Source: Komagataeibacter swingsii
GTDB lineage: Bacteria > Pseudomonadota > Alphaproteobacteria > Acetobacterales > Acetobacteraceae
DNA: 64,000 nt
NCBI RefSeq assembly: GCF_003207895.1
Contig: NZ_NKUB01000009.1
Coordinates: 62,001-126,000, forward strand
Direction of reading: 5' to 3'
Part shown: in pieces, positions 45,260 to 54,948 of the stretch
How positions within the stretch are numbered: position 1 is the stretch's first letter
Layout: each line of letters opens with the position of its first letter
Notes under the pieces: model-generated
What the model was told of the DNA's origin: nothing
Database searches by the model: none
The model's input: only the letters and a program-made list of their open reading frames with translations
Position numbers and translations under genes: made by a program

Positions 45260-45270
45260 TACAGACTGTA
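45260..45270. promoter_or_regulatory. Candidate operator between the Rrf2 gene and cysK
   Basis: TACAGACTGTA is a perfect 5-1-5 palindrome about 40 bases before the cysK ATG. Its position between the divergent regulator and cysK makes it a candidate binding site. It is short, and there is only one copy, so the case is weak. Confidence 0.3.
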
Positions 45271-45310
45271 TGCGTGAATAGGCCATTTCCGCAACAAGGA
45301 GTGATAACGA

Positions 45311-46300
45311 ATGAAAAAGACCACCCCGCCAGATCGCACATATGGTTTTGCAGCGCCGCGCGGCAGGGTTTACGACTCCATTGTCGATACGGTGGGGGGG
45401 ACGCCGCTGGTCGCGCTGCCGCATCTGACGCGTGAGGATGGGTTGCAGGGCCGGGTTCTGATGAAGCTGGAATTTTTCAATCCACTCGGCTCGGTCAAGG
45501 ACCGTATTGGCGCGGCCATGATCGAGGATGCGGAAAGCCGGGGGGAAATCCATCCGGGCAAGACCACGCTGGTGGAACCGACTTCGGGCAATACGGGCAT
45601 TTCACTGGCGTTTGTCGCCGCCGCCCGGGGGTATCGCCTGATTGTCACCATGCCCGAAGGGGCATCGATCGAACGGCGCAAGATGCTGCGGCTGCTGGAT
45701 GCGCAGCTTGAACTGACGCCATCGCGCCTGGGCATGGCGGGCGCCATCGCGCGCGCCGAGGAAATCCTTGAAAAGACCCCCAATGCATGGATGCCGCGCC
45801 AGTTTGACAATCCCGCCAACCCGGCCATCCACGCCGCGACCACGGCCGAGGAAATCTGGGCCGATACGGCGGGCGAGGTCGATATCGTGGTGGCCGGGCT
45901 GGGCACGGGGGGGACGGCCAGCGGCATCGCGCATGGCCTGAAGCCGCGCAAGAAAAGCCTGCAGGTCTATGGTGTCGAACCGATGGAAAGCGCCATCCTG
46001 AACGGTGATGAGCCAGGACCGCACGGCATTCAGGGCATCGGGCCGGGATTCTGTCCCCGGACACTGGACCTGGCGGCCCTTGATGGCGTGATCCCCGTCT
46101 CGGAACGCGAGGCCATCGCAGCCGCCCGCCGGTGCGCCCGGCTGGATGGGGTGCCGGTGGGCATTTCATCAGGGGCCGCGCTGCATGCGGCCGTGCAACT
46201 GGCGGCACAGCCCGAAAACGCGGGCAAGACCATCGTGACCATCGCGCCGTCCTTTGCCGAACGCTACCTGTCCACCTCGCTCTTTACCGGGCTGGTCTGA
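45311..46300 (+). CDS. cysK: Cysteine synthase A (O-acetylserine sulfhydrylase)
   Basis: A 329-residue PLP enzyme that makes cysteine from O-acetylserine and sulfide. The Schiff-base lysine is in NPLGSVKDRIGAAMI. The substrate loop is EPTSGNTGISLAF, the phosphate-binding glycine loop is GLGTGGTASGIAHGL, and the C-terminal active-site serine region is GVPVGISSGAAL. An N-terminal extension of ~20 residues precedes the fold. AAGGAG lies about 10 bases before the ATG. Divergent from an Rrf2 regulator, and ends at a shared terminator. Confidence 0.95.
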   Translation: MKKTTPPDRTYGFAAPRGRVYDSIVDTVGGTPLVALPHLTREDGLQGRVLMKLEFFNPLGSVKDRIGAAMIEDAESRGEIHPGKTTLVEPTSGNTGISLAFVAAARGYRLIVTMPEGASIERRKMLRLLDAQLELTPSRLGMAGAIARAEEILEKTPNAWMPRQFDNPANPAIHAATTAEEIWADTAGEVDIVVAGLGTGGTASGIAHGLKPRKKSLQVYGVEPMESAILNGDEPGPHGIQGIGPGFCPRTLDLAALDGVIPVSEREAIAAARRCARLDGVPVGISSGAALHAAVQLAAQPENAGKTIVTIAPSFAERYLSTSLFTGLV

Positions 46301-46340
46301 TCCACCCCATCAGCGCGGGCCTGCTGGCCCCGCGCATATG

Positions 46341-46374
46341 AAAAAAGCGGCTGCCCACGGGGCGCCGCTTTTTT
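46341..46374. terminator. Bidirectional terminator between cysK and the OmpA-family gene
   Basis: Six A, the stem GCGGC/GCCGC with a 12-base loop, and six T form a symmetrical terminator. It serves cysK on the plus strand and the OmpA-family gene on the minus strand. Confidence 0.88.
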
Positions 46375-46405
46375 CTTTTCCATGGCCAGACGGGACAGTG
46401 CGGGA

Positions 46406-47551
46406 TCAGTGCAGGATGATCTCGACGCGGCGATTCTGTGCCTCGCGCGTGTTGGCCGCAGTCTGGACCAGCGGGTTGCTGTCGCCAAAGCCATGGATGT
46501 CGATGGCCGGTCCCGGCACGCCGTCACGCACCAGTTCCGCCTTGATGACCTGCGCCCGCTTGAGCGATAGCGCCTGATTGTATTTTTCACCCTGCGGGCC
46601 GGGATGGCTTGCCGAATTGTCGGTATAGCCGTTGACCTCGATCCGGGTGGTCTGGGTATTGGTCGATGCCTGTGCGGCGACCGCCACGATGGAACGGGCG
46701 CGGTCGGTCAGGTCGCTGCGGTCCCAGTCAAAGAACACGAGATAGGTCCGGTTTTCAGCCGGTGCCGGTGCCGCGACGGAAGTGGGCGCCGGCGGTGGCG
46801 GGGGGGCGGGATTGAACTCATACCGCAGCCCCAGCATCAGCGAATGGTTGAAATCGGTCCGGCTGTCGCGGTTGCCGTTGCGGAAGCCGTAATCGCTGTT
46901 CATGGCCGACAGGGCCGTGGAACTGCCACTGACGATGGAATGGTGCGACTGCGGGCCAAGCATGGTCCAGAACCGGTATTCCGCCGTGGCCGACAGGCCC
47001 ACCGCAAACGGCATGGGGAAGGACAGGCCAAAAATGCCCTGATAGGCGAAGTTGCCGTACGTGCCCCCGACATGCTGGCTGTAGTTCTGCCCGCCCACGT
47101 TGCCGGTAATGGTGCTGTTCATGTTCTGCCAGCCGTAACCGATACCCGCGCCGAAATACGGGAACAGCCAGCTTTTGCCGATATCAAGGTCGAACAGGGC
47201 GTTGGCCATAAGTCCCGATGTCTGCTGCCGGCCATCCGCACGGGCATTATAGGCGGCATTGCCGCCCACCGTCTTCATGTCGTTGCTGCGGTAGAAGCCT
47301 TCCAGTTCGACACGGAATCCGTTGCCCAGACCCCAGCCAAGGCTGCCGATGCCCGTGCCCCCTGTCTTGAACTCATCACGCGCGGAGGAATGACGTATGA
47401 CCTGTCCCTGGTTGAAGCTCGCACCGCCAGCGCCTGAAATATACAGGCCCTGGACGGGCTGGGCGAATACCGGGGTGGAGACCAGTACGGATCCCAGGGT
47501 AACCGAGGCAGCCAATAAAGACCCTGCAAGCAATCCGTCCCGCAGATTCAT
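46406..47551 (-). CDS. OmpA-family outer-membrane protein
   Basis: A 381-residue protein. A signal peptide ends near STPVFAQ. An eight-strand beta-barrel-like N-terminal domain follows (GLYISGAGGASFNQGQ, LFPYFGAGIGYGWQNMN, VGLSATAEYRFWTM). A Pro/Ala hinge (PAPPPPPAPTSVAAP) leads to the C-terminal peptidoglycan-binding OmpA domain (YLVFFDWDRSDLTDRA, GYTDNSASHPGPQGEKYN, LSLKRAQVIKAELV). It ties the outer membrane to the cell wall. The ATG at 47551 starts the signal peptide; the upstream ATG at 47671 would not give an export signal. Confidence 0.93.
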   Translation of the reverse strand: MNLRDGLLAGSLLAASVTLGSVLVSTPVFAQPVQGLYISGAGGASFNQGQVIRHSSARDEFKTGGTGIGSLGWGLGNGFRVELEGFYRSNDMKTVGGNAAYNARADGRQQTSGLMANALFDLDIGKSWLFPYFGAGIGYGWQNMNSTITGNVGGQNYSQHVGGTYGNFAYQGIFGLSFPMPFAVGLSATAEYRFWTMLGPQSHHSIVSGSSTALSAMNSDYGFRNGNRDSRTDFNHSLMLGLRYEFNPAPPPPPAPTSVAAPAPAENRTYLVFFDWDRSDLTDRARSIVAVAAQASTNTQTTRIEVNGYTDNSASHPGPQGEKYNQALSLKRAQVIKAELVRDGVPGPAIDIHGFGDSNPLVQTAANTREAQNRRVEIILH

Positions 47552-47798
47552 ACTCTTCTTCTCCCTTCGACGGGCCTCTTCCGGCATGTCGGCCCGGTCG
47601 GGTGCACGTGCCCTATTCCCTGGAATGATCAGCATCAGCTTTCTTTTGCTGAAAGAAACCAGCCCTGACAATCCATTGCCGCCACCTTATCGGTCGCTTT
47701 GGGCTGACGCGCCAACTGGCGCACCTGAGTGTGTGCAAGATGCCACACCCCTGTCCGGTCCGGTTTCACTGTTTTTCAATCCTGCGGAAACACGTCTT

Positions 47799-48137
47799 TC
47801 ATATCAACTTTGCTTCAAACGGTGGCGTCAGATCCGGTGTGTCGAATTCAAGAACCCATAAATCCGGGTCCCGTTCCATCTGTCTTGTAACATAGGCATC
47901 CACACCGGCCTGATCTACAGCCGCCTCCCCTGTAGCGCGGAACCATGCCCGCCGTCCATCGGGGGTGCGGGTCTGGGCCAGCACGGACATGTGTCCACCG
48001 CGTCCCAGCAGCACGACCAGAACGCCGCCCGCGTCATCATCGCCATGGTGCAGCACCATGCCCGGATTTCCCGTTTGTCCAGCCTGGCGCAGCATTGCCT
48101 TGACCCAGATGCCGGTTTTCAGACGTGCGTCTTCCAT
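47799..48137 (-). CDS. DUF1491-family protein
   Basis: A 112-residue cytoplasmic protein of the DUF1491 type common in alphaproteobacteria. It starts RLKTGIWVKAMLRQAGQTGN and has DDAGGVLVVLLGRGG and VTRQMERDPDLWVLEFD. No enzymatic role is known. The ATG at 48137 fits the conserved start; 48194 would add 19 unlike residues. It is the last gene, 78 bases after the S41 peptidase stop. Confidence 0.82.
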   Translation of the reverse strand: MEDARLKTGIWVKAMLRQAGQTGNPGMVLHHGDDDAGGVLVVLLGRGGHMSVLAQTRTPDGRRAWFRATGEAAVDQAGVDAYVTRQMERDPDLWVLEFDTPDLTPPFEAKLI

Positions 48138-48215
48138 TGGGGTGGACTTCTCCGGTAATGCAGAAAAACAGCGGGAGGTATGCAGGAATAGCACGCTTTC
48201 CCGCGTAGTTGTGAC

Positions 48216-49922
48216 TTACCCGCCACCGGGCGGGGCCGCCCCTTCCTCGGGTATGGTGGACAGGGCGGCATGGTACTCGACCGGGTTGTCCAGCAGGGAA
48301 TGGGCGGCATCAAGGTCGCCATCGGTGCCGATCGCGGCAGGGCAGGCCTTGCGGATGGTCAGGATGCGCGCCAGGTCCACGGGATAGCGGACCTGGCGGG
48401 CGGCCGCGATCCATTCCCGGCTGTCGGCAGCGCCTTCGGCCAGGTTCTGCAACTGGCGCACCAGTTCGCTTTCCCCCAGGCTGGTGCAGACCTGCGGCAT
48501 GACCCCCAGCCCCTGCAGCGGCCAGCCCAGCGGCGCCAGCACGCGACTCCATGTCACGAACAGTTCCGCCCCGTTGGGCATCTGGCCGATGGTCTGCACC
48601 AGCCCCTTGCCCAGCGTGGCGCTGCCTATGACCACGCCGCGCTTCTGGTCGGCCAGGGCGGCGGCCAGGATCTCGGCGGCGCTGGCGGTCCGGCCATCGA
48701 CCAGGACGATGATGGGCAAGCCATTGGTCATGTCGCCCCCCTGCACGGCCCAGACATGGTTGGCCTGCGGGTCACGCCCCTGTGTTATGGCCGCCACGCC
48801 ATGGTCCAGCATCAGGGCGGACGTGGTGACCGCCTGCTGCAGCACGCCGCCGCGGTTGCCGCGCAGGTCGATGATCAGGCCCGAAATGCCGGGCACGTTC
48901 ATTGCCTCGTCCAGGTACTGGCTCATTTCCTCCGCCGTGTTGGCGGAAAAGGCGGTGATATGCAGAACGACATGCTTGCCGCTGGTATAGGCGAAGACGG
49001 TTTCGGGCGGCGTGGAGGCCCGGTGCAGGGTGACCGTGCTCCGCCGTCCCTTCGACTCCACCGTTATGTGGACAAGGCTGCCATTGGGGCCGTTGAGCCA
49101 TGAGGTCACGGTATCAAGGCTGCGGGAGTCGGTGGACCGTCCATTGATCGCGCGCACGATCTGGCCCGCCGCAAGGCTGGTTGGCCATGCGGGGCCGTTC
49201 GCGTTGACGGCGGTGATGATGATGGCGTGGTGGTCCAGCCCCAGCGTCAGGCCCGCCGTGGCCTCCCCCCCGGTGCGGATGCTGCGGTCCGATACGGCCG
49301 CCCCCGGCGGGACGTAGCGTGAATACGGGTCAAGGTGGTTGAACAGTTCATCAAAGAATCCCTGCAGCACGCCATCCTGTCCCGTGCTGCGCATGGCGGG
49401 GGAATGGTGCCACGCCACATCCAGTATGCGGGTGATGGCGGCACTCCACCCCGCTACGTCATCCGGCGCGGGAACAGGCAGGGCGAGGACGGTTTTTTGT
49501 GTCGCGGCCAGTTGCAGGAAGCCGTGCTGTTCCTCGATGCTCAGCGACGGGTCCAGCGCGCTCAGCCCGTTCAGCCCCCACAGCGCGAAGTCACGGATCT
49601 CGTGGCTGTCCAGCGTACGGGGCTGCAGGAATGACAGGCTCGCCTGTATGACCGAGGAAATGACCCCAAGGTCCATGCTGGCGGCATCGGCCGTGTCCAT
49701 GCTGTCTTCATGCATGGGGGGCTGGGGCGTGGGGGTGCGCGGGGTTGCGGGCATGTCATCGGCGCAGGCGGCCGTTGTCAGCCGGATGATGACCAGCAGC
49801 AGGACGATGGTGTCACGCGGGATATGCCCGAGCGTGGAAATGCGGCGACGCCACGCGCTGGCGTTTTCCCGCCCCGTGGCCTGCGGGCGCAGGATGATGA
49901 CCGGAAACCGGCTGCGTTTCAT
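48216..49922 (-). CDS. S41-family C-terminal processing peptidase
   Basis: A 568-residue protease. A basic N terminus precedes one membrane segment (TIVLLLVIIRLTTAACA), which suggests an anchored or exported enzyme. An N-terminal helical domain is followed by a PDZ domain (ATAGLTLGLDHHAIIITAV ... AGQIVRAINGRS). The peptidase domain has IIDLRGNRGGVLQQAV, the nucleophile serine in VDGRTASAAEILAAAL and the general-base lysine in GSATLGKGLVQTIGQ. Ser-Lys dyad intact. It overlaps the rnr stop by 4 bases. Substrate unknown; the class trims or matures envelope proteins. Confidence 0.88.
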   Translation of the reverse strand: MKRSRFPVIILRPQATGRENASAWRRRISTLGHIPRDTIVLLLVIIRLTTAACADDMPATPRTPTPQPPMHEDSMDTADAASMDLGVISSVIQASLSFLQPRTLDSHEIRDFALWGLNGLSALDPSLSIEEQHGFLQLAATQKTVLALPVPAPDDVAGWSAAITRILDVAWHHSPAMRSTGQDGVLQGFFDELFNHLDPYSRYVPPGAAVSDRSIRTGGEATAGLTLGLDHHAIIITAVNANGPAWPTSLAAGQIVRAINGRSTDSRSLDTVTSWLNGPNGSLVHITVESKGRRSTVTLHRASTPPETVFAYTSGKHVVLHITAFSANTAEEMSQYLDEAMNVPGISGLIIDLRGNRGGVLQQAVTTSALMLDHGVAAITQGRDPQANHVWAVQGGDMTNGLPIIVLVDGRTASAAEILAAALADQKRGVVIGSATLGKGLVQTIGQMPNGAELFVTWSRVLAPLGWPLQGLGVMPQVCTSLGESELVRQLQNLAEGAADSREWIAAARQVRYPVDLARILTIRKACPAAIGTDGDLDAAHSLLDNPVEYHAALSTIPEEGAAPPGGG

Positions 49923-52165
49923 GTCCGCCGCCTGCGGTGGCTGGGTGGGGCATCGGGCAGTGCCAGCAGGACTGTCCCCCGGATGGCGCATGCTTCTTCT
50001 ATCCGTACGCGCAGGGCCTGACCGGGGCGGAATACCATGGTCGTTTCGCGTGCGGCCAGTGTCTGCGTTTTTTCGTCATGATGCCATTGATCTTCCGGCA
50101 GGGCAGACATGGGCAGCAGCGCGGAGGTGCCGGTTGCATCCAGTACGGTGAAAATGCCGAATCGCGACAGGCTGGATATATGCGCGTCCATGACCGTGCC
50201 CACGCGGGCCTGCAGCCACGTGGCGGCGTAGCGTTCCAGTGTTTCGCGTTCGGCCTGTGCCGCGCGGCGTTCGGTGCGGGTAATGGCGATACCCGCTTCC
50301 TCCAGTTCGTCATGGCTGGGGGCGGGGCCAGGTTCCAGGCCTGTGGCCACCAGCAGGGCGCGGTGGGTCAGCAGGTCGGCATAACGGCGGATCGGGCTGG
50401 TGAAATGGGCATAGGCCGGAAGGGACAGGCCAAAATGCCCGACCGGTTCGGGGCTGTATTCCGCCTGGTTCTGCGCGCGCAGGATCAGTTCGTTCACCAG
50501 CCCGGCCTGATCGGTCTCGCGTACCTGGCGCAGCACATGGTCAAGGTCGGCGGCGCGCAGGCTGCCCACCGGCGGCAGCTTCAGGCCCATGGTGTCCAGC
50601 GCGCGGCGCAGGCTTTCCAGCCGTTCGGGCGTGGGGGGCGCGTGGATGCGGTACAGGCAGGGCAGGTGCCGTGCTTCCAGGCAGCGGGCGGCGGCGACAT
50701 TGGCCGCGATCATGAACTCCTCGACCAGACGGTGGCTGTCGAGGCGGATGCGCGGCTGGATGGCTGCGATCCGCCCATGGTCATCCAGCCGCACCAGCCG
50801 TTCGGGCAGTTCAAGGTCCAGCGTGCCGCGCAGCACCCGTGCCGCCGACAGGCACCGCCATGCCCCGAACAGGCTGTCCAGCAGCCCGTCGGGCAGGCTG
50901 GCGATGGTGGCGTCCGGTGCGCCGTCCCGTGCTTCCTGCACCTGTTCATAGGTCAGGCGGGCGGCGCTGCGCATGATGCCGCGCCCGAAGCGGGCATTGC
51001 TGATGGCGCCGTCGGGTGCGACATCCATGTTGACGAACAGGCAGCCCCGGTCTTCCCCCGGTCGCAGCGAACACCACCCGTTGGACAGGTCCTCGGGCAG
51101 CATGGGGATCACCCGGTCGGGAAAATAGACCGAATTGCCCCGCAGGCGGGCCTCTCGGTCCAGCGCGCTATCCGGGCGCACGTACCATGCGACATCCGCG
51201 ATGGCGACGGTAATGCGGAAACCCTCGCCATCGGGTTCGGCATAGACCGCGTCGTCAAAATCGCGTGCATCCGCGCCATCAATGGTGACCAGCGGCATGT
51301 CGCGCAGGTCGGTGCGCCCCTGTGCGGCCACGCCACGGGCGGCCCTTGCCTGCGCCAGCGCCGCGGCGGGGAAGACATGCGGGATGCCCAGCATGGCCAC
51401 CGCGATCATGCTTATGGTCCGGGCGTCCCCCTGCGGGCCAAGGCGTTCGATGATCCGCGCGGGGTGCAGCCCCGGCCCGGACTGGGGCAGGGGGGTGGCG
51501 ATGACGATTTCGTTGTCCGGGCTGTCCGCATCCTCGCCCATGGGAATGACCCATTGCGCCTTCGCCCGCCGGTCGGCGGGGGTCAGGATGCCGGCCGGGC
51601 GGTAGCGGGCGGGTGCGGACGCCATGGGGTCGGCGCCGTCCAGGGTGCGGAACAGGCCCACGACCTGCATCGGCGCGTCGGTCAGGCGGCGCAGCGTGCG
51701 GCCTTCATATTTGCCCGGTCCGATGCGGCGCAGGCGGGCGACCACGCGTTCGCCCGGGGCAAGGGCTGTGCGGCCCCGCAGTTCGGGGTGCATGAAGACG
51801 ACGGGGGCATGGCCTTCGCCATCCCACTGCACGGGACGCGCGATGGGATCGCCATCCGCATCCGTGCCGGTCACCTGCACGACCATGGATTCGGGCAGCC
51901 GGTCCGAGACACGGAAGCGTCGCGCGCCCGCAGGGGCCAGCGTGCCATCCAGCGCCATGTCGCGCAGCATCTGCCGCAGGGCCTGTTTGTGTTCCGGCCC
52001 CAGCCCGAATTCCCGGCTGATCTCGCGCTTGCCGATCCGCCCGGTGGCGTTTTCGATAAACGCACGAAGCTGTTCACGATCCGGCAGGCCGCCCGCACGG
52101 GCCTGTGGCGTGCCCGTGGGCAGGGGGTCCGGCATCTCGGAAGTTGCTGGACGCTGCCGTTTCAT
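49919..52165 (-). CDS. rnr: Ribonuclease R
   Basis: A 748-residue processive 3'-5' exoribonuclease that can degrade structured RNA. The RNB catalytic motif is IDGADARDFDDAVYAE, with the aspartates that hold magnesium. An N-terminal winged-helix segment (ISREFGLGPEHKQALRQML) and cold-shock-like domains precede it. A C-terminal S1 domain (ARVGTVMDAHISSLSRFGIF) follows. It starts 2 bases after the topA stop, and its stop overlaps the S41 gene. topA-rnr adjacency is a common alphaproteobacterial pattern. Confidence 0.95.
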   Translation of the reverse strand: MKRQRPATSEMPDPLPTGTPQARAGGLPDREQLRAFIENATGRIGKREISREFGLGPEHKQALRQMLRDMALDGTLAPAGARRFRVSDRLPESMVVQVTGTDADGDPIARPVQWDGEGHAPVVFMHPELRGRTALAPGERVVARLRRIGPGKYEGRTLRRLTDAPMQVVGLFRTLDGADPMASAPARYRPAGILTPADRRAKAQWVIPMGEDADSPDNEIVIATPLPQSGPGLHPARIIERLGPQGDARTISMIAVAMLGIPHVFPAAALAQARAARGVAAQGRTDLRDMPLVTIDGADARDFDDAVYAEPDGEGFRITVAIADVAWYVRPDSALDREARLRGNSVYFPDRVIPMLPEDLSNGWCSLRPGEDRGCLFVNMDVAPDGAISNARFGRGIMRSAARLTYEQVQEARDGAPDATIASLPDGLLDSLFGAWRCLSAARVLRGTLDLELPERLVRLDDHGRIAAIQPRIRLDSHRLVEEFMIAANVAAARCLEARHLPCLYRIHAPPTPERLESLRRALDTMGLKLPPVGSLRAADLDHVLRQVRETDQAGLVNELILRAQNQAEYSPEPVGHFGLSLPAYAHFTSPIRRYADLLTHRALLVATGLEPGPAPSHDELEEAGIAITRTERRAAQAERETLERYAATWLQARVGTVMDAHISSLSRFGIFTVLDATGTSALLPMSALPEDQWHHDEKTQTLAARETTMVFRPGQALRVRIEEACAIRGTVLLALPDAPPSHRRRRT

Positions 52166-52167
52166 GA

Positions 52168-54903
52168 TCAGTCGGTCTCGCTTTCGCTCTTGGCCGGCGT
52201 GGCCTTCTTGCGGGTCGTGGTCTTGCGCGTGGCTGTTTTGGCCACCGTCTTGGTCGCGGCCTTGCGCGGGGCCGCCTTTTTCTTCGGTGCGGGCTTCGCG
52301 TCTTCCGCGCCTTCCGTCCCCTCGGCCGCCTTGGCCCTGGTCTTGCGGGCGGCGGGCTTGCGGGTGGTGGCCGCCTTCTTGCCCTTGGCCTTCAGCGGCT
52401 TGCCCTTTTCGGTCAGCAGCGCCACCGCCTCGTCCATGGTGACATCGTTCATGTCCTGCCCGCGCGGCACGGTGGCCACGATGGAGCCGTGCTGCACATA
52501 CGGGCCAAAGCGGCCCTTGCGCACCATGACCGGCTCGCCATCCTTGGGGTGGGGACCAATGGTGCGGATGGAGGCCAGCTTTTTCGCCAGTGCGTCCACC
52601 GCGCGGTTCAGGCCCACGGTCAGGACATCATCATCCTTGTCCAGCGAACCATAGACCGCGCCCATTTTCACATATGGCCCGAAGCGGCCCAGGCCGGCCT
52701 CGATCGGCTCACCCAGTTCGGGGTGGATGCCCACGATGCGCGGCAGGGACAAAAGGCCCACCGCCTGTTCCAGCGTGATCTTGTCGCCATCCAGCCCGCG
52801 CGGGATGGTGGCGCGCTTCGGCTTGGCCTTCTTGTCCTCGGGGTCGGGTTCGCCCTGCTGCACGTACAGGCCCCACGGGCCACGGCGCACGGTCACTTCC
52901 TCGCCGGTGGGGGCATTGCCCAGCACGCGCATGCCGTCCTTCAGCGATTCCGCGTCCTCGCCCTCCTTGGAGGGATCGACCACCAGTTTGCGGGTGTACT
53001 GGCAGGTGGGATAGTTGGAACAGCCAATGAAGGCCCCGTAACGCCCCAGCTTCAGCCCCAGACGCCCCGTGCCGCATGCGGTACACACGCGCGGGTCCTG
53101 CCCGTCCTCGCGCTGCGGGAAGAAATAGGGGGCAAGGTCCGCATCCAGCGCCGTGATGACGTCGGAGATTTTCAGGTCCTTGGTCTGGTCCACCGCGTGC
53201 GAGAAATCGGACCAGAACGCGGACATCACGTCGCGCCAGTTGGCCCGTCCGCCGGAGATGTCATCAAGCTGTTCCTCCAGCCCCGCCGTGAACTGCGTAT
53301 CGACATAGCGTTCAAAGAAGGAGGTCAGGAAGGCCGTGACCAGCCGCCCGCGATCCTCGGGCACGAATCGCCGGTTTTCAAGCTGCACGTAATTGCGGTC
53401 GCGCAGCACCGTCAGGATGGAGGCGTAGGTGGAGGGACGGCCGATGCCGATTTCCTCCATCTTCTTCACCAGCGACGCTTCCGAATAACGTGGCGGCGGC
53501 TGGGTGAAGTGCTGTTCCGCCGTGACCTCGCCCCGCCCGATGGCGTCGCGTTCCTTCATGGCGGGCAGCATCCGGTCCTGGTCATCATCCGTTCTGGCGG
53601 GCGAATCGTCGCGGCCTTCGCTGTACAGGCGCAGGAAACCGTCGAATGCGATCATGGACCCGGTGGCGCGCAGGGTGACGCGCTGCTGGCGGTCCACGAT
53701 ATCGACCGCGACCTGGTCCAGTTCGGCCGACTGCATCTGGCTGGCGACCGAGCGCTTCCAGATCAGGTCATACAGCTTCTTCTGTTCGGGCGAAAGGTAG
53801 CGCGCCATGTCGGCCGGCGTGCGGCGCACGTCGGTCGGGCGGATGGCTTCATGCGCTTCCTGCGCGTTCTTGGCCTTGGTGGAATAGATGCGGGCCTTTT
53901 CGGGCACGTACTGGTCGCCAAAGCTGTGGCCGATATGGCTGCGGATGGCGCTGATGGCCTCGCCCGCCATCTGCACGCCGTCGGTTCGCATGTAGGTGAT
54001 CAGGCCGACCGTCTCGCCACCGATATCAATGCCTTCATAAAGCTGCTGGGCGGTGCGCATGGCTACCTGCGCGCCCATGCCCAGCTTGCGCGATGCTTCC
54101 TGCTGCATGGTCGATGTGGTGAAGGGCGGCGGCGGGTTGCGCCGGACCTTGCGGCGTTCGACCTTTTCAACGCTGAAGTCGCCGGCTTCCACCGCCGCCT
54201 TGGCGTCCATGGCGCGCGCTTCGTCATTCAGGTCGAACTGGTCCAGCTTGTGCCCGTCCAGATGGGTCAGGCGCGCGGAGAACGCCGCCCCCCCCGGCGT
54301 GGTCATCCGCGCGATGACCGACCAGTATTCACGTGGCTTGAAGACCTCGATCTCCGCCTCGCGCTCGCAGATCAGGCGCAGGGCGACCGACTGCACGCGG
54401 CCCGCGCTGCGCGATCCGGGCAGCTTGCGCCACAGCACCGGCGACAGCGTAAAGCCCACGAGATAGTCCAGCGCGCGACGGGCAAGGTATGCCTCGATCA
54501 GCGGGAAATCCAGCCCGCGCGGGTGCGCCATCGCGGTCTTGATGGCGCTTTTGGTAATTTCATTGAAGGTGACGCGCTGCACGTCGATCCCCTTGAGGAG
54601 GTTCTTTTCCTCCAGGATCGCGCGCACATGCCACGAAATGGCCTCGCCCTCACGGTCGGGGTCAGTGGCAAGGTAAAGGTGCTTGGCCCCACGCAGCGCC
54701 TTGGCGATGGCCGCGATCTGGCGGCTGCCGCGCTCGTCGGTTTCCCACACCATGGCAAAGCCTTCGTCGGGCTTGACGCTGCCATCCTTGGGCGGCAGGT
54801 CGCGCACATGCCCGAACGAGGCAAGAACCGTGTAGTTGTCACCCAGATACTTATTGATCGTTTTCGCCTTGGCTGGCGATTCGACCACCACGACGTCAGT
54901 CAT
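52168..54903 (-). CDS. topA: DNA topoisomerase I
   Basis: A 911-residue type IA topoisomerase that relaxes negative supercoils. The TOPRIM domain shows VVVESPAKAKTINKYLG and TDPDREGEAISWH. The catalytic tyrosine is in GLITYMRTDGVQ. One C4 zinc-type module survives (CTACGTGRLGLK ... FIGCSNYPTCQ). It is followed by C-terminal repeats with GPWGLYVQQG, GRFGPYVKMG and GRFGPYVQHG. A Lys/Ala/Thr-rich tail of ~80 residues (KKAATTRKPAARKTRA, RKAATKTVAKTATRKTT) ends the protein and probably binds DNA non-specifically. Confidence 0.97.
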   Translation of the reverse strand: MTDVVVVESPAKAKTINKYLGDNYTVLASFGHVRDLPPKDGSVKPDEGFAMVWETDERGSRQIAAIAKALRGAKHLYLATDPDREGEAISWHVRAILEEKNLLKGIDVQRVTFNEITKSAIKTAMAHPRGLDFPLIEAYLARRALDYLVGFTLSPVLWRKLPGSRSAGRVQSVALRLICEREAEIEVFKPREYWSVIARMTTPGGAAFSARLTHLDGHKLDQFDLNDEARAMDAKAAVEAGDFSVEKVERRKVRRNPPPPFTTSTMQQEASRKLGMGAQVAMRTAQQLYEGIDIGGETVGLITYMRTDGVQMAGEAISAIRSHIGHSFGDQYVPEKARIYSTKAKNAQEAHEAIRPTDVRRTPADMARYLSPEQKKLYDLIWKRSVASQMQSAELDQVAVDIVDRQQRVTLRATGSMIAFDGFLRLYSEGRDDSPARTDDDQDRMLPAMKERDAIGRGEVTAEQHFTQPPPRYSEASLVKKMEEIGIGRPSTYASILTVLRDRNYVQLENRRFVPEDRGRLVTAFLTSFFERYVDTQFTAGLEEQLDDISGGRANWRDVMSAFWSDFSHAVDQTKDLKISDVITALDADLAPYFFPQREDGQDPRVCTACGTGRLGLKLGRYGAFIGCSNYPTCQYTRKLVVDPSKEGEDAESLKDGMRVLGNAPTGEEVTVRRGPWGLYVQQGEPDPEDKKAKPKRATIPRGLDGDKITLEQAVGLLSLPRIVGIHPELGEPIEAGLGRFGPYVKMGAVYGSLDKDDDVLTVGLNRAVDALAKKLASIRTIGPHPKDGEPVMVRKGRFGPYVQHGSIVATVPRGQDMNDVTMDEAVALLTEKGKPLKAKGKKAATTRKPAARKTRAKAAEGTEGAEDAKPAPKKKAAPRKAATKTVAKTATRKTTTRKKATPAKSESETD

Positions 54904-54948
54904 TCTGTCTCCGGATCACGATTCTAGAACCTTGTATAATCCCGGCTG

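Noticed and set aside
45247-45435. A 62-codon plus-strand frame before and into cysK, with AAGGAGG right at its ATG
   Set aside because: The AAGGAGG abuts the ATG, too close to work, and most of the frame overlaps cysK out of frame. Its product has no sensible features. The in-frame alternative at 45258 stops after six codons.
52200-52420. Possible tandem repeat in the topA 3' end
   Set aside because: The Lys/Ala/Thr-rich tail is a known feature of topoisomerase I in alphaproteobacteria and does not show exact DNA repeats.
52489-54927. 812-codon plus-strand frame opposite topA
   Set aside because: Antisense shadow of topA, caused by codon bias; no recognisable protein features.
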